Assembly: GCA_015478675.1 (NCBI GenBank)
Contig: JADMIH010000200.1
Span: 1 to 6,647 of the forward strand
From: Chloroflexota bacterium
Lineage (GTDB): Bacteria > Chloroflexota > Chloroflexia > QHBQ01 > JADMIH01
DNA length: 6,647 nucleotides
Direction: 5' to 3'
The notes beneath the pieces are model-generated. The model made no database searches. It had not been told where the DNA came from and saw nothing but the letters and a program-made list of their open reading frames with translations. Position numbers and translations under genes: made by a program. This document shows positions 1 through 6,647 of this stretch, in pieces (within the stretch, counting starts at the first letter, position 1; every line of letters begins with the position of its first letter).

Positions 1-97
1 AAGAGTCACCGTCGGCGATCCGCTGCAACAGGTCTGCCGGCAGGATCGAGCCTTCGGTGTGGATGGTGGTGAAGATGTCCCGCTGTTTGGTTTGCAT
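1..97 (-). CDS. N-terminus of a probable Eco57I/DrmMI-type DNA adenine methylase (partial, runs off window)
   Basis: Only the first 32 codons are inside the window. They read MQTKQRDIFTTIHTEG, then SILPADLLQRIADGDS. I recognise this as resembling the N-terminus of large Eco57I-type N6-adenine methylases that accompany SNF2 helicases in DISARM-like loci. The catalytic NPPY-type motif and the SAM-binding domain would lie beyond the edge, so the family call rests on the short N-terminus plus context. The ATG at 97-95 is preceded by AGGAA at 108-104 with 6 nt spacing, and the gene starts 15 nt after the toxin stop codon, so it is probably co-transcribed with the toxin-antitoxin pair. If it is the methylase, its likely role is to mark host DNA so that the nucleases of the locus spare it. 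The same N-terminus appears again in degraded form at 1072-998. Confidence 0.55.
   Translation of the reverse strand, partial: MQTKQRDIFTTIHTEGSILPADLLQRIADGDS
45..96. repeat. Direct repeat copy A flanking the toxin-antitoxin cassette
   Basis: This 52-bp stretch matches 1020-1071 in the same orientation, 47 of 52 bases, offset 975, with no gaps. Mismatches are at 60, 72, 76, 79 and 83. It encodes codons 1-18 of the partial gene on the minus strand (apart from the outer base of each end codon). Weaker codon-level similarity continues for about seven more codons towards position 24. Confidence 0.9.
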
Positions 98-112
98 TCT
101 CTGTTCCTGGCG

Positions 113-583
113 TCAAGGGTGAAAGGCCGTGATAATTCCGGTAGCTCGCGTGAGCTGCTCGTTATCCCAGGTAAGAAGGGGGATGCCAAGCTGCCGGGCG
201 GCGGCGATGTAAATCGAGTCGGCTCCGCGTAGACCAAACCTGGCGGCCACACCGGTAGCCTCGCTCATTAATGCCTCGTCCATCGGCACAATCCTCGCTT
301 GAGCGAGCCTGCCGACCGTAGAGGCCGCTCTAAGAGCAGCCATGCTGCCCGTGGGCGGCCCCAGCCTGCGGGAGATAGCCGCTGTCACCTCGGTCAGGAG
401 GATCGAGGGCGATACGACCAGTCCCCCGGCGGCAGTATGCCGGTCGAGCCATGCATAGCTCGCCGCGTGAGTAGTGTCCGCGACCAGGAAGAAAGCGGCC
501 CATACGCTGGCGTCCACCACCACCGGAGCAGGTGCAGGCCCATTGGATGGCGCGCCCGAAGCCGTACCCTGTGCAGCGGGCAT
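113..583 (-). CDS. vapC: PIN-domain ribonuclease toxin, VapC-like
   Basis: This encodes a 156-residue PIN-domain protein, the toxin class that cleaves RNA (often tRNA or rRNA) in the cytoplasm using Mg2+ held by acidic residues. All four expected acidic positions are visible: D24 in VVVDASVWAAFF, E65 in ILLTEV, D122 in GLRGADSIYIAAA and D140 in LLTWDNEQL, so the toxin appears catalytically intact. I chose the ATG at 583-581 because it overlaps the antitoxin stop codon as TGATG, the usual coupling in toxin-antitoxin pairs. The frame is open further upstream to 640, but that would add 19 Arg/Cys-rich residues overlapping the antitoxin. Even with the chosen start there are about 20 Ala/Pro/Gly-rich residues before the first PIN strand, which is longer than usual for VapC; a GTG at the V21-V23 run is possible but lacks a visible ribosome binding site. 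The partner is the antitoxin directly upstream. The target RNA cannot be deduced. Confidence 0.9.
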   Translation of the reverse strand: MPAAQGTASGAPSNGPAPAPVVVDASVWAAFFLVADTTHAASYAWLDRHTAAGGLVVSPSILLTEVTAAISRRLGPPTGSMAALRAASTVGRLAQARIVPMDEALMSEATGVAARFGLRGADSIYIAAARQLGIPLLTWDNEQLTRATGIITAFHP

Positions 584-846
584 CAGAGGTCCCGTCTTAC
601 ATCGTTTACAGCGTCTACAGCCGTAACGCCGTCGGGCCACAAGGCGCTGATCTCTGCGGAGAGAGCATTGAGGTCGGTCCAGGCCCCATTAGCGTCCCTA
701 TCCACAGGCACCATCCAGCTGCCGGGCACCAGCCTGGCAACGATCCGGCCGTGCCTCGTCACCTCAATAACCTCGCCCACCTCCTCTACCTCTCTAAGTA
801 TCTCGCTAATGTTAGCCTTCAGTTCGCGTACACCTATACTCTTCAT
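583..846 (-). CDS. Phd/YefM-family antitoxin paired with the PIN toxin
   Basis: This is an 87-residue protein with the standard Phd/YefM N-terminal pattern: VRELKANISEILREV (residues 6-20), EVIEVTRHGRIVARLVP (25-41). That half forms the dimeric DNA-binding fold that represses its own promoter. The C-terminal part, with WTDLNALSAEISALW and a charged tail, would bind and block the toxin. The start ATG at 846-844 has a strong ribosome binding site, GGAGGTGG at 861-854, with 7 nt between it and the ATG. The stop codon overlaps the toxin ATG by one base. A promoter and a palindromic operator lie directly upstream, fitting autoregulation. Phd-type antitoxins are commonly paired with PIN toxins, which are then called VapBC in the broad sense; a VapB name would be by partner, not by fold. 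Confidence 0.9.
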   Translation of the reverse strand: MKSIGVRELKANISEILREVEEVGEVIEVTRHGRIVARLVPGSWMVPVDRDANGAWTDLNALSAEISALWPDGVTAVDAVNDVRRDL

Positions 847-873
847 GGTTGTTCCACCTCCATGCGGTCGCAG

Positions 874-894
874 TGTAGTTACGTTGTGACTACA
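874..894. promoter_or_regulatory. Palindromic operator for antitoxin autoregulation
   Basis: The plus strand shows TGTAGTTAC at 874-882 and GTGACTACA at 886-894, an inverted repeat with 9-bp arms, one mismatch (880/888) and a 3-bp centre. The outer six bases (TGTAGT/ACTACA) pair perfectly. It abuts the -10 box and covers the expected transcription start, so a bound antitoxin or antitoxin-toxin complex would block RNA polymerase. Such a site is expected for Phd/YefM antitoxins; actual binding is inferred. Confidence 0.6.
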
Positions 895-922
895 TTATAA
901 CCTGCGGGGCTGTACTAGTCCA
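894..922 (-). promoter_or_regulatory. Sigma70-type promoter of the toxin-antitoxin operon
   Basis: On the minus strand there is a consensus -10 hexamer TATAAT at 899-894. A 17-bp spacer precedes it, and TGGACT at 922-917 matches the -35 consensus TTGACA at four of six positions. Transcription would begin near 887, about 40 nt before the antitoxin ATG. This is the clearest promoter in the window. It lies inside the 3' end of the remnant reading frame at 890-1072. Because the gene at 97-1 starts 15 nt after the toxin, this promoter probably also drives that gene. Confidence 0.7.
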
Positions 923-1019
923 TAGCAACCTAATTTCCATTGGGCACTCACCGCCAAGACGCACACCCAGGCAGGAGCCACACATGATTGCGGTGATATG
1001 CAACAAGTCGGTTGTAAGT

Positions 1020-1071
1020 ATCGAGCCTTCGGTGCGGATGGTGGTGCAGACGTTCCGTTGTTTGGTTTGCA
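1020..1071. repeat. Direct repeat copy B flanking the toxin-antitoxin cassette
   Basis: This is the partner of 45-96. Of the five differences, four change an amino acid in the minus-strand reading frame (H/R, F/C, I/V, D/N) and one is silent (CAG/CAA); in addition the base just outside turns the start codon from ATG to GTG. This is compatible with relaxed selection on copy B, although five differences are too few to prove it. Confidence 0.9.
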
Positions 1072-1080
1072 CGGTCGGCC

Positions 1081-1087
1081 CCTCCTT
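1081..1087 (-). promoter_or_regulatory. Orphaned strong ribosome binding site after the SNF2 gene
   Basis: AAGGAGG on the minus strand lies 8 nt before the GTG at 1072 and just after the SNF2 stop (TGAGGAAGGAGG). It is a better site than the AGGAA in front of the working copy at 97. It now serves only the truncated remnant. Confidence 0.7.
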
Positions 1088-1089
1088 CC

Positions 1090-3933
<2,844 letters not shown>

Positions 3934-3948
3934 CATCGCACCTTTCAC

Positions 3949-5742
3949 TTAGGCTGGATTCGCTGTGCCTTGAGTTGGAGCTACGACCCCACACAACATC
4001 CGAATTTCGGCAATGATAGCTGCTTCCCGTTCTCGACAAAACTCTTCGTAAATGTATGTTACGTCAGGAGGAGAGAGCTTCTCCTGCGCCTCTTCCATGG
4101 CCGAGCGAACTTCGGAGGTGACGAAGTGGGGCAACAGGAGAGCAGGCAGGGGACCTGAGGGGAAGATATCTATGCTCCGCAGATACTCTGCGGGGGCTTT
4201 GTCCTTTATTTTGCCGTTCGTCTCATCGCTTATTAGTGTCCTATTCACTACGCTGTTGACGGCATCCCCATTGGCAATACCATGCTTCTTCAGGTATGAG
4301 CGTGGGAAGATGTGGTGGTCTTGTAAGGTCTGTAACTGTATGCTCTCACCCCGCAGCCAGTCACGTGCCCCTTGGAGGGCAAGCATGCAGAACACTCCAC
4401 TGTAAACAGAACTACCCTGGCGCGTGGAGCCGCGGATCGAGTAATTAGAGGAGCCTATCCGTACCTGCGCCTCTGAGAAAACGCTGGGCTCAGTGCCGCC
4501 TGTAGTCCAATGGGCGACCATTTCACTATAGTCCTTGCGGGACTTGCTCTCAACCGCGCTGGAGTAGCGCTCCAAGAATACGTTGCACCAATACCAACGA
4601 CGTAGGTCTGCACGAGCAGTACCGTCTAGCTTCCGATCTTCTATCTCAGCCCGAAGGGCAGCAAGGATAGGGAGCAATGCGAAACCGGGTAACCACTTCT
4701 TGTCGAACACGCCGAATCCGTCCGTAGTGCTGGCTACGAGTTCCAAGGCCCTTTCCATAGCTGCTGCGGCCCGACGCCAGTCCTCCCTAAAACCGTGCGG
4801 AGCCAAGTTTATAAGCACACTAGGCTTCACCTCTTGCCCGCGAAGCAGAGCGAGAGTGCGTAGAACCAAAACACCGAACTTGTTGCGATCGGCAAGTCCG
4901 CCTGACCATAAGTTGAGCCGCTTGTGCTGCTGGTAGGCCTCCTTCCAAAGGTCATGCAGTTTGATTCCACTGCGATAGAGCCGAGCAGTTAGGAGGTCGT
5001 AGACCGACAGTTCTACACCTGTCGAGTTCAGTTTCTCGAAGATAGCACATACGCGCCCAAGGGCGTCGGAATCATTATCGTCCACTTGCGGTAGCTCTAT
5101 AACTGCTACTTGAAAGTGCTGGAATTCATCCAAGTCGGCGTCCCATTCGTCCCGCCATTGACTTCGGAACAGGACGTGGTTGCCAGGATCGTTATCTTTC
5201 AGCCAATCATCAAGGCCAAAGAACCATTTACGAAGCTCGTCCGCTCGGAACAGCGTAGTCATAGGAAGGATGCGACGTTGGTACTGAGTCTCCAGTTTGT
5301 CCAAACCCGCCATTTCGCCCTTTGGTAGGTCGATAATAACTGCGTCGTTGTCTGGATCGGCATGAAGAAGACCGAGGTCAACGAAGAAGAGGCGGGGCTC
5401 GCGCGCATCCTTGAGTTTCACGTCCATAGGAGCGGTAAGAGCATAGAGAAGTGACGTCAGACGCTGCTGCCCGTCCAGCACCAGAAGATCAGGTCGTGGT
5501 CCATCAGGGTGTTTCCTTGGACAACCGCGGAGATATACAGGAGCAAAAGGCGGCTTATCCGGATTGCTGCGCAGGAGCAATACTGAGCCGATATAGTAAC
5601 CCCGCAATATTGAGCGGAGAAGATCTGCTACTTGAGCAGGAGTCCAAACCAGCTCTCTTTGGAAGTCAGGTAGGCAGAGGCTGCCGTCGTAGGCTCTTTG
5701 GACCAACCCAATGATCTTCTGCTTGTCTGGATATAGTTCCAA
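3949..5742 (-). CDS. DUF262-DUF1524 protein, GmrSD-type putative endonuclease
   Basis: This 597-residue protein has both halves of the GmrSD architecture. The N-terminal DUF262 part shows LCLPDFQRELVW (22-33) and the hallmark LDGQQRLTSL (89-98), the NTP-binding or hydrolysing DGQQR motif, followed by FEKLNSTGVELS (235-246). The C-terminal DUF1524 part has an HNH-like nuclease signature: DHHIFPRSYL (475-484, catalytic His candidates 476/477), NRTLIS (500-505) and TN (508-509). Length fits a single-chain GmrSD. Known relatives cut modified (for example glucosylated hydroxymethylcytosine) phage DNA in an NTP-dependent way; the substrate here is unknown. The start is TTG at 5742: an in-frame TAA lies directly upstream, AAGAGGTG (5757-5750) is 7 nt away, and no ATG or GTG suits the N-terminus. 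The stop is 15 nt before the SNF2 ATG, so the two are one transcription unit. Confidence 0.87.
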   Translation of the reverse strand: MELYPDKQKIIGLVQRAYDGSLCLPDFQRELVWTPAQVADLLRSILRGYYIGSVLLLRSNPDKPPFAPVYLRGCPRKHPDGPRPDLLVLDGQQRLTSLLYALTAPMDVKLKDAREPRLFFVDLGLLHADPDNDAVIIDLPKGEMAGLDKLETQYQRRILPMTTLFRADELRKWFFGLDDWLKDNDPGNHVLFRSQWRDEWDADLDEFQHFQVAVIELPQVDDNDSDALGRVCAIFEKLNSTGVELSVYDLLTARLYRSGIKLHDLWKEAYQQHKRLNLWSGGLADRNKFGVLVLRTLALLRGQEVKPSVLINLAPHGFREDWRRAAAAMERALELVASTTDGFGVFDKKWLPGFALLPILAALRAEIEDRKLDGTARADLRRWYWCNVFLERYSSAVESKSRKDYSEMVAHWTTGGTEPSVFSEAQVRIGSSNYSIRGSTRQGSSVYSGVFCMLALQGARDWLRGESIQLQTLQDHHIFPRSYLKKHGIANGDAVNSVVNRTLISDETNGKIKDKAPAEYLRSIDIFPSGPLPALLLPHFVTSEVRSAMEEAQEKLSPPDVTYIYEEFCREREAAIIAEIRMLCGVVAPTQGTANPA

Positions 5743-5832
5743 TTATCAACACCTCTTAAATTCACTTATCCATGCCTCGAGGCCGCAACTCCCCCTGAAG
5801 CGCCTCATTGAGCTCAACTAGCTTCTACACCA
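5743..5832. other. 90-bp gap between the DUF1998 and DUF262 genes
   Basis: Apart from the ribosome binding site for the TTG start, I find no convincing promoter or terminator here. Two short palindromes occur (TTGAGCTCAA at 5808-5817 and CACTAGTG at 5831-5838), too short for termination hairpins and without a T-run. One minus-strand frame reads LVELNEALQGELRPRGMDK before a TGA, protein-like but without a start codon; see the findings. Confidence 0.5.
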
Positions 5833-6647
5833 CTAGTGTTTACCAAATACGTCCGGGTGCTTGGCCAGCACCGCATCCCAATCCTCATCGTGCCCGAACC
5901 TTATGACCAAGTAACCTTTAGACAGCATTTGCGCTGACTGGGCGCGGTCACGCTCCTGGCGGTGCGGATAGTCGTGAACGGGGCCATCTATGTAGATTGC
6001 TGTTTGCTCGTCGTCATAGAAAAAGTCGGGCCGCGTACTGCACGCCTCAATAAGCGTTTGGCCCCTGGTCGGCAGCCGAAGGTTACGCTCTTCTACGTAG
6101 CGAAGCCACTTCTTCTCCAACTCAGAGCCGGCTATCCGCAACAACTCCTCAATATGTTCCTGCTTCGATTTGTGAGCAGGAGCTGTGTCAACACTTGAGC
6201 CCGCCCACTGCATGAGCACGTCTCGAATAACTTTACGGTCCAGCAGCCGGTGGTCGCGCTGGTTGCCATAGCTCATCAAGCAGTCGTAGCAGGCTGCCTC
6301 ACAGTCTTCCTTTGCGCGTGGCGCGTGATGCAGATCCTCTCCCGTGTCCGGGTCGAAGTGGCAGATCTCAAGAGCCTTGCGGGCCATCTCGGCAAAGGCA
6401 TCCGGATCGTCCAGGAGCCGCTTGAGCACTCCGGCCCCACCCTCAGCCGACTCGTAGATCAGGATGATGCGCCGGTCGTCAGAACTTGGAAGCGGCTCAG
6501 TTGCCAACTCGTTATCTTCCAGTTGGTAGAGCACCTGTATCGCACTCTTTACTGCCGCTTGCAAAGAAGCCATCAGCCCGGCATCTACGTCCCCGGTTGG
6601 CTGTATCAGAAGGCAGTTGCGGCGATCCTCAACATAAGGGATCACGC
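5833..6647 (-). CDS. C-terminal part of a DUF1998 helicase-type protein with a Vsr/DUF559-like nuclease domain (partial)
   Basis: The frame is open to the window edge, so the N-terminus (probably a DEAD/DEAH helicase core) is missing; the GTG at 6645 is only an internal valine. Numbering from that codon, residues about 55-140 carry the DUF1998 signature: YESAEGGAGVLKRL (64-77), then C95, C115, C119 and C122 in CEAACYDCLMSYGNQRDHRLLDR-type context, a probable zinc site as in MrfA and the DISARM/Druantia helicases. Residues about 165-268 look like a PD-(D/E)XK fold of the Vsr/DUF559 type: RPDFFYDDEQTAIYIDGPVHD with candidate metal ligands D207 and D220, H224, then ERDRAQ and GYLVIRFGHDEDW. The likely role is the DNA-engaging helicase of a defence system with an attached nuclease. 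Drm-type naming is uncertain because the helicase core is not visible. It is the first gene of the operon seen here, 90 bp upstream of the DUF262 gene. Confidence 0.82.
   Translation of the reverse strand, partial: VIPYVEDRRNCLLIQPTGDVDAGLMASLQAAVKSAIQVLYQLEDNELATEPLPSSDDRRIILIYESAEGGAGVLKRLLDDPDAFAEMARKALEICHFDPDTGEDLHHAPRAKEDCEAACYDCLMSYGNQRDHRLLDRKVIRDVLMQWAGSSVDTAPAHKSKQEHIEELLRIAGSELEKKWLRYVEERNLRLPTRGQTLIEACSTRPDFFYDDEQTAIYIDGPVHDYPHRQERDRAQSAQMLSKGYLVIRFGHDEDWDAVLAKHPDVFGKH

Larger units (their letters stand above)
890..1072 (-). pseudogene. Fossil 5' end of a methylase-type gene (N-terminus only)
   Basis: A GTG at 1072-1070 opens a 60-codon frame. Its first 25 residues (MQTKQRNVCTTIRTEG, then SILTTDLLH) match 18 of 25 residues of the gene beginning at 97. 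After about codon 25 the similarity ends and the rest (ITAIMCGSCLGVRLGGE and onward to the TAG at 892-890) looks like noise and runs into the toxin-antitoxin promoter. An excellent ribosome binding site (AAGGAGG, 1087-1081) remains 8 nt before the GTG, and the frame starts 17 nt after the SNF2 stop codon. I read this as the original start of the downstream operon gene, cut off when the toxin-antitoxin cassette arrived or when a neighbouring copy was lost. It may still be translated as a short peptide, but I see no function for it. Confidence 0.65.

Noticed and set aside
584..640. Upstream extension of the PIN toxin frame (MARRRYGCRRCKRCK)
   Set aside because: It overlaps the antitoxin coding region, is not PIN-like, and the TGATG coupling gives a better start at 583.
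97..1019. Insertion sequence or integron cassette carrying the toxin-antitoxin pair
   Set aside because: No transposase, no terminal inverted repeats and no attC-like structure were seen; only the imperfect 52-bp direct repeats, which are coding sequence.
3946..3948. GTG start of the SNF2 helicase
   Set aside because: It directly follows the previous stop codon with no ribosome binding site; AAAGGTG just downstream fits the ATGs at 3936/3933.
5808..5838. Palindromes TTGAGCTCAA and CACTAGTG as a terminator
   Set aside because: Stems of 4-5 bp, no T-run on either strand, and the downstream genes look co-transcribed.
6643..6645. GTG as the start of the DUF1998 protein
   Set aside because: It lies 2 bases from the window edge with the frame still open and no upstream sequence; the DUF1998 module is normally C-terminal in much longer proteins.

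Overview
The window is a compact bacterial gene block in which every gene I can support lies on the minus strand, so transcription runs from position 6647 towards position 1. Shine-Dalgarno sequences precede most starts, a sigma70-type promoter is present, and the DNA is fairly GC-rich with GTG and TTG starts. This points to a bacterium (Chloroflexota, Firmicutes or another GC-moderate lineage are possible), but nothing here fixes the taxon. The gene content looks like a phage-defence island related to DISARM.

In transcription order: (1) 6647-5833 is the C-terminal part of a large protein carrying the cysteine-rich DUF1998 signature of MrfA/DrmA/DrmB/DruE-type helicases, fused to a Vsr/DUF559-like nuclease-type domain; its N-terminus is outside the window. 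(2) 5742-3949 is a 597-residue DUF262-DUF1524 protein of the GmrSD type, a candidate modification-dependent endonuclease, starting at TTG. (3) 3933-1090 is a 947-residue SNF2-type helicase resembling DrmD of class 1 DISARM. (4) 1072-890 is a short remnant of the 5' end of a further gene, sitting directly after the helicase stop codon with a strong ribosome binding site. (5) 846-583 and 583-113 are a Phd/YefM-type antitoxin and a PIN-domain (VapC-like) toxin, coupled by a TGATG overlap and preceded by their own promoter with a palindromic operator. (6) 97-1 is the start of a gene cut by the window edge; its first 32 residues look like the N-terminus of an Eco57I/DrmMI-type adenine methylase.

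The most notable structure is at the toxin-antitoxin cassette. The first 52 bases after the start codon of the edge gene (45-96) are repeated at 1020-1071 with 47 of 52 bases identical, in the same reading frame and at the place where the methylase gene would be expected right after the SNF2 gene. The cassette therefore sits between a fossil start and a working start of the same kind of gene. Recombination between the repeats would remove the cassette and restore a helicase-methylase junction in frame.

Taken together, the genes suggest a multi-component restriction-like defence system: two helicases for DNA translocation or unwinding, an HNH-type nuclease and a second nuclease-like domain for cutting, and a methylase for self-marking, with a toxin-antitoxin module between the helicase and the methylase. 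The system-level function is inferred from domains and order; nothing in the sequence proves it.
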